NCBI GenBank assembly: GCA_030528665.1
Contig: JAUMYK010000025.1
Location: 1-15,269 of the forward strand
DNA from: a bacterium
Lineage (GTDB): Bacteria; Patescibacteria; JAEDAM01; Absconditabacterales; Absconditicoccaceae
DNA length: 15,269 bases
Reading direction: 5' to 3'
Every line of letters starts with the position of its first letter. The stretch's first letter is position 1. Shown here piece after piece: positions 1 to 7,838 of this stretch. Below the pieces are notes generated by a model. The model saw only the letters and a list, made by a program, of their open reading frames with translations, did no database searches and was not told the DNA's origin. A program made the translations under genes and the position numbers.

Positions 1-137
1 CCGTGCTTCGTTGTAAAAAAATCTTTGAGAATTTGGAGCTGGAGAGGAAGTTTGTTGCGGAGAAGATCGAGAGATTGCAAGCAGAGATCAAGAGTACTGA
101 GGGGTATCTGTCGACTACGAGGTATCTTGTAAAATAG
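1..137 (+). CDS. 3' end of an unidentified plus-strand gene (partial)
   Basis: Frame 3 is open from the window edge to a UAG at 135-137, giving about 44 residues. The peptide is charged and helical, with a heptad-like stretch (LERKFVAEKIERLQAEIKS), so it is probably the coiled-coil C-terminus of a longer protein beginning outside the window. The other plus frames close early or read as low-quality sequence, and a good plus-strand terminator follows 23 bp after the stop. Both points support a real gene end here. No UGA lies in this piece, so it says nothing about the code. The family is not recognisable; it converges on the minus-strand phage genes. Confidence 0.5.
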   Translation, partial: VLRCKKIFENLELERKFVAEKIERLQAEIKSTEGYLSTTRYLVK

Positions 138-160
138 GTCGGATCTGCTTAGATGTCACG

Positions 161-187
161 CACGCTTCATAGGAGGCGTGTTTTTTT
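161..187 (+). terminator. Rho-independent terminator of the plus-strand gene
   Basis: An 8-bp stem (CACGCTTC pairing with GAGGCGTG, with one G-T pair) around a 4-nt ATAG loop is followed directly by seven T on the plus strand. It lies 23 bp downstream of the UAG at 135-137. Confidence 0.8.
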
Positions 188-196
188 GATTTAACA

Positions 197-229
197 AAAA
201 ATCTGACACTTAAGTCAGATTTCTTTTTA
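197..229 (-). terminator. Terminator (possibly bidirectional) after the 52-aa gene
   Basis: A perfect 9-bp inverted repeat, AAATCTGAC / GTCAGATTT, surrounds a 6-nt loop at 199-222. T-rich tails exist on both strands, so it can end the minus-strand gene whose stop is at 227-229 and back up the plus-strand terminator beside it. Confidence 0.7.
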
Positions 230-385
230 TTTTTTTGCATCCTTTTTTCCTTTTTTATACGCTTCTTCAAGCATTGCCTTAATAGTCCATACTGGTATAT
301 CATGGAAATCCTCTGAGTCAGAGTGTTGTGTCTCTAAGGTAGGGATTCCATAAGCTTGAGTGATTGCTTCTAGTTGTTTTTCCAT
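227..385 (-). CDS. Hypothetical 52-aa protein, last gene of the minus block
   Basis: The reading starts at ATG 385 (MEKQLEAITQAYG...) and ends with UAA at 227-229. An in-frame upstream TTG would add a hydrophobic leader, but ATG is preferred. The product is soluble and acidic in the middle, with a C-terminal helix (VWTIKAMLEEAYKKGKKDAK) like those ending many small phage proteins of unknown role. There is no in-frame UGA. It lies beyond the tail-operon terminator, so it probably has its own transcript, and a dyad (443-459) lies about 60 bp upstream. The function is unknown; low-complexity hydrophobic artefact is unlikely given the mixed composition. Confidence 0.6.
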   Translation of the reverse strand: MEKQLEAITQAYGIPTLETQHSDSEDFHDIPVWTIKAMLEEAYKKGKKDAKK

Positions 386-442
386 AGGTAAGTATTGGTA
401 AATAAATAATAACACTAGTAGCTTAATCAATATCCCTGTTGA

Positions 443-459
443 TTCAAGCCTTTCTTGAA
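443..459. promoter_or_regulatory. Inverted repeat, possible operator
   Basis: TTCAAG-CCTTT-CTTGAA is a perfect 6-bp dyad with a 5-bp spacer, 58 bp upstream of the ATG of the 52-aa gene. No T tract follows on either strand, so it is not an obvious terminator. A protein-binding role is inference only. Confidence 0.3.
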
Positions 460-510
460 TTTTATGGCTTCTTAATTACATTTATATTGTTTTTTTAAAT
501 ATGTGTAAAA

Positions 511-538
511 TTAAAAAAAAGCCCCACAGCTGTGGGGG
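511..538 (-). terminator. Rho-independent terminator of the tail operon
   Basis: The palindrome CCCCACAGCTGTGGGG (522-537) can fold as a 6-bp GC-rich stem with a 4-nt loop. On the minus strand it is followed by a G-C pair and then eight T, the classical intrinsic terminator arrangement. It lies 56 bp after the UAA of the tail hub gene; the plus strand has no T tract after it. Confidence 0.9.
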
Positions 539-593
539 TGTACGTGTACGACGAGAATATAAATATTGAATAAAGGATTGCAAGAGGAAATGA

Positions 594-1640
594 TTACTTT
601 CTTTGTCTAAGGAGTTTGATGCTTTTTTCTACCTCTTGGATCCATTTCTCTGGAGAATAGGCTTGAGAGAGGAATTCTCAGATACCATACTGCACAATCT
701 TACTCGCATTGCTGTAAGTGATAGTCTTAGTTTGCACGATTGCATCTCATTGATAGTCATAGAAGCTATTAGTGTTCACAACCTCAACTTTGATCTTATC
801 TCCTACTTTTGCTTCAATGCTTCCGTTTGCGACTTGAATTTGGTATTTTCTCTGAGGTCTTGCTTGTTCTTGAGCGAACTTTTGGGCTTTTTCGGCATCA
901 TCTCCTTTACGGATTTGCTTGCTGACTACTCCAGTAAGTACTCCTGAAAACTGGCTCTTGTCTATAGTTTTTTTGCCGTTTGTGTCCTCAATTAGAGCAA
1001 CATTTCCACCGCTCGCCGTTCACACGAGTTCAATGTTGGTAATGTTTCAGGGATTGGGAGAGAATCAATCAAACTCTAAAATCTGACTTGTTGTAAGGTT
1101 TTTACCGTGCTTTTTTATTCGCACCGTTCCATCATCTATTCATCGGAAAAGCTCTTTCTGCTCACAGATTTCATCAATAATATCATAATAATCATCTCCC
1201 ATATTGATCTCCAAAGTCAGACTTTCTTCTTTTTGTAGCTCAAAACCCCAGTACTCATTGTAGTCCGTATTGTAAATTTGCAAGAGTTGTGTTAAGATTG
1301 CACTGATTGGCTTATTTGTGAATGTATACTCCTTCAGAGCTTTTCTTTTATGAAAGAGAGCCTTTTCTTCCCTTGCTACAATCTTCAAGGTTTGAAATTG
1401 TCATCGCACAGGATTGATCTCATAAATAAAGCCCCTGAAAATCAAACGGTCTTCATTGCTATTCGCTTCATAGAGTTCTATTTTACAGTCCTCTTTTATT
1501 CAAGGAGCGATTGGCATCAAAAATTCAGCCTCCCCAAAGGCTTTGATGTCTTGTTTGATATTAACTTCTGAGGTAATCACGAGTTGATCAATCAGCTCTC
1601 AGCTCCGCAAATGCGGATAAAACTTTGCTACGATTTCCAT
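594..1640 (-). CDS. Phage tail hub / baseplate protein (Tal N-terminal-like), UGA=Gly
   Basis: Reading UGA as Gly joins several fragments into a 348-aa protein from ATG 1640 to UAA 594-596. The ATG overlaps the stop of the preceding tail gene (TAATG), showing translational coupling. At least nine UGA codons are in frame (for example FR-G-IDDG and EFD-G-FSPNP). The middle part (YTFTNKPISAILTQLLQIYN, then a G-D-D-Y-Y-D-I-I-D-E-I segment) resembles the gp27/gpD-like hub fold of tail proteins that sit under the tail tube. The C-terminal third has a typical VGDKIKVEVVN strand. Gene order tape measure - distal tail - this gene matches the siphovirus tail tip. It lacks the long C-terminal extension (peptidase or receptor-binding part) common in Tal proteins, so this may be only the hub. 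Confidence 0.75.
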
Positions 1641-2515
1641 TATGCATAAGTATCACGATATAAAAGTTTAATCTTCGCTCTTTCGTTAGGGTCGTCAGTC
1701 AGCACGACCAAACGATTAAATCACGGTTCAAGAAAGATTTGTCCTCCGGTGCTTCTGAGGGGTTTGATATTCTGCCCCTTGTCTTCCACGACCAACTCTT
1801 TGTTTGGTAAAAAGTCCAAATTCTGATTATCATACACGAAATCCTCAGTAATCGCTTCCACTCTGAATTTTTGAGCGTTGGTCAGGTTTAAGATTTTGAG
1901 GTTGGTGCATTCCCCTTTGATCTCCAGCCTAATTGGTGCTTGTCGGTTTCCCTTATTCTCTACAACGATTTCTCCGCCGTAGCCTCCAAGAGCCGTTCCG
2001 AGAGTTGTCCCTAGTGCCGTTCCTCCTGCACTTCCGAGCTGTTTTTCAACTACTTTAAGTTCTACGCCGTAGTACTTCTCACTGGGGCTTGCGAGCTGGA
2101 AATCGTAGGGCATCCTGATGTCTCCGAGTTCGTTTTTGAAAGTGACGGCTTTAGTGACCTTTGCCTTACAGAAGACGGGGCGGTCATCATCGGTCAATCG
2201 GAAGAGGTGGTAATACGGATTTTTTTGCGGATTGGCTTCAATGTTGAGCTGAGTTCTGAGGAGTTGGTAGACTATCCCTCTTTGTTTTTTTTCTAATCCT
2301 ACTGCTATTCCCTCAAAATCAAAATATCTCACACCAAAAAGGGTAGAAGAAAGCAAACCTCCGTGATAGTTTTCGTTGAGGAAGGTCTGTGTCCTCTCTT
2401 GCAACTTATAGTCTATATTTTGTAGAGGGTAAGAATAGTTTTGCTCGTGTTGGAGCTGGATTTGCACTTCATCACTAAAATTGAGGTCTTTGAATTGAAA
2501 GTTTTTTCAGATCAT
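1640..2515 (-). CDS. Phage distal tail protein (Dit-like, siphovirus tail family), UGA=Gly
   Basis: A 291-aa product from ATG 2515 to UAA 1640-1642. Under the standard code it would appear to start at an internal GTG and stop at 1721. Codon 3 is UGA (M-I-G-KNFQFKDLNF), giving the usual opening of Dit-type proteins, and another UGA (LEP-G-FNRLV) restores the C-terminus. Features include a region with AVGLEKKQRGIVYQLLRTQL followed by a strand-rich part around LFRLTDDDRP (near residue 106), as in the Sipho_tail N-terminal domain. A glycine-rich linker (GGTALGTTLGTALGGYGG, about residues 164-181) precedes a C-terminal beta domain. Dit rings link the tail tube to the tip complex. Its place after the tape measure gene and before the hub gene supports the call; sequence identity to named families is modest. 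Confidence 0.78.
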
Positions 2516-2551
2516 GGTGTTTTTCTAAAAAAGGTAAAAGAAGGCTGATTT
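2516..2551 (-). promoter_or_regulatory. C(A/T)G + U-rich leader element before the distal tail gene
   Basis: On the minus strand CAG (2547-2545) begins 32 nt before the ATG and is followed by a pyrimidine-rich run ending CTTTTTTAG. It overlaps the stop of the preceding gene. It is one of a set of similar elements in this window; its function (promoter or translational enhancer) is unknown. Confidence 0.35.
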
Positions 2552-2810
2552 ACTTTTTATGGATCAAATCAAGTTTATGTTTTTCTAATTCAAAACTATG
2601 TTCGGCTTTTTGTTGCTCAAGTTTCAAGGAGTTCTCAGCTTCTAACTTTTTTTGCTCCCTTTCTTTTTTGTATTTCAAAAAGATAAAAAAGCAAAAACCT
2701 ATGAGTATTGCTAGTATCGCTCCTATTCACAAAATAAGTTTATGTTCTGAAGTCATATCTCCCCAAAAAGGTAATAAAGTTGTGAGAATTTCTTGAATTT
2801 CATTGAGCAT
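2550..2810 (-). CDS. Small one-helix membrane protein between tape measure and distal tail genes
   Basis: An 86-aa product from ATG 2810 to UAA 2550-2552, with one in-frame UGA (LIL-G-IGAIL). A single strongly hydrophobic segment (LILGIGAILAILIGFCFFIF, about residues 29-48) is followed by a Lys/Glu/Gln-rich helix that is probably coiled coil (KYKKEREQKKLEAENSLKLE). This gives one membrane anchor with a charged cytoplasmic or periplasmic stalk. No family is recognised. Holin-like or spanin-like roles are conceivable from size and topology but nothing in the sequence proves them. It lies at the left edge of a 515-bp non-coding gap, and a hairpin (2843-2877) sits in its leader. Confidence 0.65.
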
Positions 2811-2820
2811 TTGTTATACT
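2793..2820 (+). promoter_or_regulatory. Candidate plus-strand promoter
   Basis: TTGAAT (2793-2798), a 16-bp spacer and TATACT (2815-2820) form a plausible sigma70-type promoter pointing right, overlapping the start of the 86-aa minus-strand gene. Its transcript would begin near 2827 and meet a strong terminator after about 60 nt. Confidence 0.4.
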
Positions 2821-2826
2821 TTAGGT

Positions 2827-2890
2827 GTTAAAGTTTGTTGGGAACTCTTTCAGGATTGCCGTCCTTATGAAAGAGTTTTTTTTATTTTTG
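2827..2890 (+). ncRNA. Candidate small RNA (promoter-to-terminator unit)
   Basis: A start near 2827 is predicted from the -10 box at 2815-2820. The RNA would have about 15 nt of leader and then a hairpin whose T-rich tail ends at about 2890. No ORF fits in it. No plus-strand gene lies upstream for which this would be a terminator, so a short independent transcript divergent from the 86-aa gene is the simplest reading. The transcription start and RNA are inference. Confidence 0.35.
2843..2890 (+). terminator. Intrinsic terminator facing right (plus strand)
   Basis: AACTCTTTC (2843-2851) pairs with GAAAGAGTT (2869-2877), with an inner AGGA/TCCT pairing, and is followed by eight T and more T-rich sequence on the plus strand. 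The minus strand has no T tract after the stem. The direction is therefore opposite to all neighbouring genes. Confidence 0.7.
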
Positions 2891-2993
2891 TTTTGTAGTA
2901 TTGTGTGTTTTTTTTGTTTAAAGAACAAGTGGTATTTTTTTATCTAAAGATAGTAGGTTTTAAGCTATTTTTATTTCGAAGTATAGTCATTTT

Positions 2994-3023
2994 TTGAAAA
3001 GTGTGAGTTTTTTCTACTATAAT
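2994..3023 (+). promoter_or_regulatory. Candidate plus-strand promoter in the AT-rich gap
   Basis: TTGAAA (2994-2999), an 18-bp spacer and a consensus TATAAT (3018-3023). It would direct rightward transcription, antisense to the 3' end of the tape measure gene. The T-rich background raises the chance of an accidental match. Confidence 0.3.
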
Positions 3024-3110
3024 CAATTTTTGATTTTCTTCGGTCTTTTTTTTTGAATTTTTAATGACTAAACTGTATATTCTCAATGACATTTTATTTA
3101 TTGATTTATT

Positions 3111-3221
3111 TTTTGGAAAAAATTTTTTTTCCTATCTTTTATTTTCTTTAGTTTTGGAACTATATTTTCTGTGTTTTAAGTATCTTTTTTGTGGAAAAAA
3201 CTTTTTTCCATATTTTCTTTA
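3111..3221. repeat. Two-copy A/T palindrome within a degenerate direct repeat
   Basis: Copy 1 has GGAAAAAATTTTTTTTCC (3115-3132) and copy 2 has TGGAAAAAACTTTTTTCCA (3192-3210). Each is preceded by a T run and followed by TAT-(T-rich)-TTCTTTA, so a block of about 36-40 bp is repeated with a 77-bp period. The shape suggests protein-binding or bent DNA, but low complexity makes this tentative. Confidence 0.45.
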
Positions 3222-3325
3222 TACTCAGAAACCCCTATTTTTGCCAAGTCTTATCATACCCTTTTTTTCAAAAAGTATGTAAATTTTCTTCAAAATCAGC
3301 TTGTAACCTACTGAATAAACGCACG

Positions 3326-6300
3326 TTATTTTAACCCTACTCAAGGAAAGGAGGATCTGGTAGAGCCAATTTGAGTGATATTGTAGTTGGTAGTTTTATT
3401 ATTTGAGTTGATAACTTGGTTGTTGTGGGTGCTGGAGTTGGCGATAGATTGCGCTCTAGCGATCTCTGCCATCATCGCTTTTACACTCTCTACATGTTGC
3501 TTGACTGCGTCTTCTCTTTCCTTGAGTTCTTTTTTGTAAAGTCAGGTATCCTGTTGTCGGATAGAGAGAACCGCTTTGGAGTGATCAATCACAAGTTGTC
3601 TGCTGTTTTCAAGGTGTTTTTGCTCTGTTTTGTACTCGGTCTCAAGCTTGCTCTGCTGATTGATGAGATCACGAGCGTACTCTTGGTTTTTGAAGTCAGT
3701 GATCTTGGCATACTCCTGTTTTTGATCATCCCAGTACTTTACATCCTCGCCCTCAGTGATGAGCATCTTTTTGCCATCAATCTCTTCTGAGGAGCTAAAG
3801 GCTTGCGTGATCTGTTGTTTTTCAAGAAGTTCTGATTTTTGTTTGTTATATTTTTCTACTTTCTTTACGCTTTCGGATTTTTCAGCTTCTATTTTTGCCT
3901 GTTCCTGTTGCTCTTTTGTTGTTTGCTGTTCAAGGAAAAGGAGTTCTTGTTTGAGTTTGAATTGGTCAAGGATGGTATCAATAGCAATATCATTGACCTC
4001 TTTTTGTCCTTGCTCTTTCCATCACTGGATGATGTCTTGAGTGTAGTTGTCGGTGATCCATCTGAGACCAGTGTTGTTGTATTCATTCTCTTTGATGGAT
4101 TTATTGACTTCGTAGTATCTCGCTCAAAGGTCTGCGATGTGGTCTTGATCAAGTTGTTCCATATCGTGTTTAATCCCTCTGAGGGTATCGGTAGCCTTGT
4201 CTTTGATCTCTTGGAATTTTTGCTTAATAGTATCAAGGCTTTTGGTGTATTTTTGGACATCTTTGAGGGCATCTTCTGCTTTTTTATGATGGTCTTTGTA
4301 ATTCTCTTCTCTGCCTTTTTTGAGTTTCTCCATATAGTCTTGTGCCTCTTTCAAAAGCTCGTCATTGGTCTTTCACTCAAGGTCTTTTTTCTTTTTGTCG
4401 TATTTCTCTTTGAGTTCGGTCAACTTTTTCATCTTTTCTTCCTCGTCAAGGAGGGAGTCTTGAATAGCTTTGATCTCAAGGTCTCTTTGTTGATCTAGGG
4501 CTTTTTTGAGGGCTTCGGTTTTGGATTTGGAGGATCAGCTTCATCCCAAAAGTGATCAAGTAGTTTTATTGGTATCTACATTGGTAGTAGTTGTATCCAA
4601 GGTTGGTGCTTTGATGGTTTTATTGATAAAATTTTTAGCTATAGTTGCATATTTTCATAGTTGGGTATTGATATATTTTCACAAAAAGCCATTGCCGCCA
4701 ATAGCCCTGAGTCTTGCTTCAAACGCATCAACAGTAGCAAGTGCCGCATTTTTTGTCTTCTCAAATTCAATTCTCGTTCAGCTCTCATCTAGCTGTATGA
4801 TATTTAGTTTGATCAACGATTGACGGACATGATCGTAGCTTTCTTTGAGTGTCATATTGGCTAATCTTCTATGTTCAATAGCTTGCTCATTTTCTGCCTT
4901 TTGATCAATATATTTGTCCTCTTCTGCGATTAAAGAATTTATTTCTCAGGTAAGTCTTGCAATTTCTTTTCCTACAGCTCTCATTTTTCGTTCCGTTGCT
5001 ATTCCTCCTTCTTTCAGTTTCTTAAACTCTTCTTTTGCTTTTGCTAAACGCTCAGAAAGGATTACCTTTTTTTCTGATAAATCCTCCAAAGCTCTTTCTG
5101 CAGATTTAATTGCCTGTTGATTTTTTTCTAAAGCTTGTTGCTCTTCTTCATATTGCTTTTTGAGTCTTGCATTGTCTTCTCCAATTTTTGATATTCCTTG
5201 TTTATATTCCTCTAAAGTTATTTTTCATTCACGATACGCTTGAGTCAGCTTTTTCATAGATTCTTCGTTTCTTGTGATTTGGTCAGTTAGTCTTCATAGA
5301 TGATCACTAAATGCATCACTAACACCAAAGAGATTGTTGACCCATTGGTGCACATCAACCAATACTTTCTTCCACCAAATCATTTTTGGGACAAGATTTT
5401 TTCCTAATGTCTCCGACATATTATTGAGTTCATTATCTAGCATAGCAATTTTACTTTGTGAGGTCTCGTATCTTTTGTCTGCCTCAGTTTGTAGTGCACT
5501 TCCATTTTCATACTCTTTATGAGCCATACTGAGTGCATCTCTCAGCAAACTTCCAGCATTTGCTGTAGCAAGCATACCATTTTGCAATCTAACATTGTTT
5601 CATAAAAGTTCTTGAATAAGTGGAATTGCAAATGCTCACTCTCTGCCTAATCCTTCCACAAACTTCGTAAAGGCTTCAGATGGCTTCTCTTTCCATTGTG
5701 TTGTAAATTCTTCAGCTGAGAGTCATGCTACCTTTGCAAAATCTTTTATGCTTTTATCTCCTGTAGCTACTGCAGTATTCATCACAGAAATAGCCTTTGA
5801 AAAAGCCGATCCTCCAGCCTCAGCATTGATCGCTACTGAAGAAAGCGTTGATCCAATGGCGAACACCTCATCAGCTGTAAACCCTGCGGTCTTTGCAGAA
5901 GCCATCAGATAGCTTGAGAAATCTACAATCTCACTTTCAGTAGTAGCAAAGTTATTTCCAAGTTGAACAATAACATTTCCTAGTTTTTCATAATCTTTTG
6001 AGGAAAGTTGAAAAACATTGGAAATTTTCGCAAGTGAAGTCGCAGCCGCTTCAGTTGAGAGGTTTGTGGAAGTTCCGAGATTAGCTACAATCCTTGTAAA
6101 CTCTTTGATGTCTTTTTTGGCGATTCCTAGCTGACCTCCAAGCTCAGCAATTTTAGCAATTTCCTCAAAAGAAAGTGGGATTTGAGTAGTGAGGTCTTTT
6201 AGTTCTTTTTTTAGTCCTTGAAATTGTCATACAGTAGATTCAATCGTTTTTTTAACTCCAGCAAAAGAGGACTCAAAATTGATTGCAAGCTCTTTTGCCT

Positions 6301-7099
6301 TAACCACAAGTTGTTGTAGTGAATTTTTAAGGATATTTGCTGCTTGATACCCTAGTGCAATCAATCATCACTTAATAGCTCCTCAAAGAGCAGTTCATAC
6401 ATTATTAAATTTTGCTTGAAGTCTTGAAATAGTTTCTGATCAAGTGTTTTCATAATTTCTCAGTTGTCTTTTTGCCTCAACCAGCCCGCTATTATATTTC
6501 ATTAGTTCTAGTTCAAGACTTATCTTCTTTTTTTCTGGAATTCTCAAATTCTTGTCACTAAGAAGAGATTTTATTCTATCTACATTCTTTTGAAATTCTA
6601 ATACATTAATAGTCATCTTATGATGTAAAAGAGGATTAATTTCCTTTTTAGTATCTCTAGCGTACATTTTGACTTTAGAAATACTTTCTTGAAATTCTTT
6701 TGGATCAAGTTTAATGGGTTTGAGTCTAATATCAGCCGCTCGATCTTTAATGAAAAGATTTTTTACTTGTTTGATTCTAGCTTGAAATTTGGTCAAGTCT
6801 ACATCTCCAGTATCAAGGTAGTTACGAAGTTTTGTTGTTGCCTGCTTGAGGGAATAATCAAACTGATGAATATCCATCGTAAGCTTAAACTTGTTGTCTA
6901 GATTAGTAGTGATTTTGAGTTTTTCTTGAGCTTCCTTGAGAGCGATCTGAAAGCCTGCAGCATCTGCTCTTAACTTAAATAGAAGGTCTTGATCAAGCTT
7001 TTTTTTGGTAACTGAGGCAAATTCAGCAATACGCGTCATATCCGAAGTAAATTTGTCTTGTGCTTTTACTACAATTACTACTTCATCGTTTGTATGCAT
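3326..7099 (-). CDS. Phage tail tape measure protein (TP901 core family), UGA=Gly
   Basis: A 1257-aa protein from ATG 7099 (MHTNDEVVIVVKAQDKF) to UAA 3326-3328. The standard code breaks it into at least six pieces. More than 20 UGA codons are in frame, among them codon 459 in the conserved VA-G-LSAEEFTTQWKEKPSEAF block. The order is: charged helical N-terminus (1-220), a glycine-rich hydrophobic patch (ALGGAIKGGLIALGYQAANI, near 240), the TP901 tape measure core (about 260-500, with AELGGQLGIAKKDIKEF and AGFTADEVFAIGSTLSS), a Trp-rich stretch (MIWWKKVLVDVHQW), then long coiled coil (about 600-1180) and an Asn/Thr-rich end. Tape measure proteins set tail length inside the tube and help DNA ejection. 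No peptidase or lysozyme domain is visible. A promoter lies just upstream. Confidence 0.93.
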
Positions 7100-7130
7100 A
7101 GCGAAAAAAATAAGAATATAAAATACTCTC

Positions 7131-7158
7131 ATTATACGCAAATAAAGTCACTTAACAA
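7131..7158 (-). promoter_or_regulatory. Promoter of the tail (late) unit
   Basis: On the minus strand, TTGTTA (7158-7153), a 16-bp spacer and a perfect TATAAT (7136-7131). The predicted start is about 25 nt before the ATG at 7099 of the tape measure gene. It sits just after the terminator that closes the upstream operon, which fits a separate transcription unit. Confidence 0.6.
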
Positions 7159-7247
7159 CTGGGGTTTCTCACTACATACATATTGATAGATTTTGGGGCT
7201 TTTTTGATAGGTAGGTTGCGGATTTTTGTTTTTATTTTTTTGGAAAA

Positions 7248-7294
7248 TAAAAAAGAGACTTTTCCTAGTCTAGAACTAGTAAGTCTCTTTTTAT
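7248..7294 (-). terminator. Strong intrinsic terminator of the early/accessory operon
   Basis: AAAAGAGACTT (7251-7261) pairs with AAGTCTCTTTT (7281-7291), with an inner CTAG/CTAG pairing around TCTAGAA. On the minus strand a T tract (TTTTTTATTTT) follows. It starts 11 bp after the UAG of the superinfection-immunity gene, so it ends that operon; A/T flanks could make it bidirectional. Confidence 0.85.
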
Positions 7295-7304
7295 CAGTAG
7301 TGAG

Positions 7305-7805
7305 CTATTCTACAATTTTTTCCAATAATTCTGATTTTTTACTTTCATATTCTTCTTTGGAGATTTCTCCTCTCTCATAAGAGAAAGTCAATGCTTGCAA
7401 CTCTATCTCAGGAGAAACGGTTTCTTGTTTTACATATTTTTGACTGATGGGACGGCTTTTTTCTAAAAATTCCTCCTCAGAAATCAGTCCCTTAGTAAAG
7501 AGGTCTTTGAGTTTTTTAATCTTTTCGAGATCAGTTTTGAGTACTTTGCACTTCTCTCCATTAAGATCGATGAGAACATAGCTCCCAATTAGCTCCTCTT
7601 CTTCGTTTTCATCATCGTAAACTTTTGGAGTATTGCTTTTGTCAATAGCCATCACGAGGGCTACCACCCACCCAATCACTGTCCATCCCAATAAAAGATT
7701 AATCCAAAACACCTGTCGAAATCTCACTTTTCATATAGAGATAAAGGTTGGAATAAAGTTGAGCAAAGCTATAACAATAATAATCAAAATCAATTCTGGC
7801 ATCAT
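7305..7805 (-). CDS. Superinfection immunity family membrane protein with two SHOCT-like tails
   Basis: A 166-aa product from ATG 7805 (MMPELILIIIVIALLNFIPT) to UAG 7305-7307, joined by one UGA (FISI-G-KVRF). Two membrane helices are clear: residues 4-24 and NLLLGWTVIGWVVALVMAI (36-54). The FIPT...NLLLGWTVIGWxxAL pattern is that of the T4 Imm-like superinfection immunity family, which blocks DNA injection by other phages at the inner membrane. The C-terminal part has two short helical hairpins, LKDLFTKGLISEEEFLEK (about 98-116) and LTFSYERGEISKEEYESKK (about 139-157), each a SHOCT-type motif often found at the end of small membrane proteins. It is the last gene of the operon. The role in exclusion is inferred from family resemblance. 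Confidence 0.8.
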
Positions 7806-7838
7806 CTAATCTATAAAAAATAAAAACTAAAATCAGAC
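7806..7838 (-). promoter_or_regulatory. C(A/T)G + U-rich leader element before the immunity gene
   Basis: On the minus strand, CTGATTTTAG followed by TTTTTATTTTTTATAG; the CTG lies 31 nt before the ATG. It overlaps the last codons of the preceding gene, which runs in a different frame context from the other copies. Confidence 0.45.

Larger units (their letters stand above)
386..593. other. Intergenic region between the tail hub gene and the 52-aa gene
   Basis: About 208 bp without a convincing gene. It holds the tail-operon terminator (511-538), an A/T-rich stretch (about 470-520), and an inverted repeat TTCAAG-N5-CTTGAA (443-459) that could be an operator or a weak hairpin upstream of the 52-aa gene. 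Confidence 0.6.
2811..3325. other. 515-bp AT-rich gene-poor gap inside the tail module
   Basis: No convincing gene is visible on either strand, even with UGA read as Gly. The region contains a plus-strand promoter/terminator pair (2793-2890), a second near-consensus plus-strand promoter (2994-3023), and two related A/T palindromes (3115-3132 and 3192-3210) inside a degenerate direct repeat. The plus strand is extremely T-rich from 2878 to 3290. Small ORFs here (2940-3092 minus, 3064-3282 plus) read as homopolymer-driven peptides. Confidence 0.6.

Noticed and set aside
603..947. Plus-strand ORF of 114 aa opposite the tail hub gene
   Set aside because: Antisense to a well-supported minus-strand gene and with no recognisable features.
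1077..1090. Leader-like motif AGTCAGATTTTAGAG on the minus strand inside the tail hub gene
   Set aside because: It lies in conserved coding frame (TTSQILEFDG) with no start codon about 30 nt downstream; probably chance.
2940..3092. Minus-strand ORF of 50 aa in the AT-rich gap
   Set aside because: Lys/Asn/Ile-rich peptide expected from A-rich sequence; no leader element or domain.
3064..3282. Plus-strand ORF of 72 aa with a hydrophobic, Phe/Leu-rich product, downstream of a candidate promoter
   Set aside because: The Phe/Leu content follows from T homopolymers, and the peptide repeat (GKNFF) simply reflects the two A/T palindromes. No family resemblance was seen.
3416..4498. Several overlapping plus-strand ORFs opposite the tape measure gene
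   Set aside because: They are antisense shadows: hydrophobic Phe/Leu/Val peptides mirroring the Lys/Glu/Asp codons of the tape measure coiled coil.
7097..7141. Upstream start for the tape measure gene giving a signal-peptide-like leader (MRIMRVFYILIFF)
   Set aside because: This stretch overlaps the predicted promoter -10 box and transcription start; the ATG at 7099 gives a normal tape measure N-terminus.
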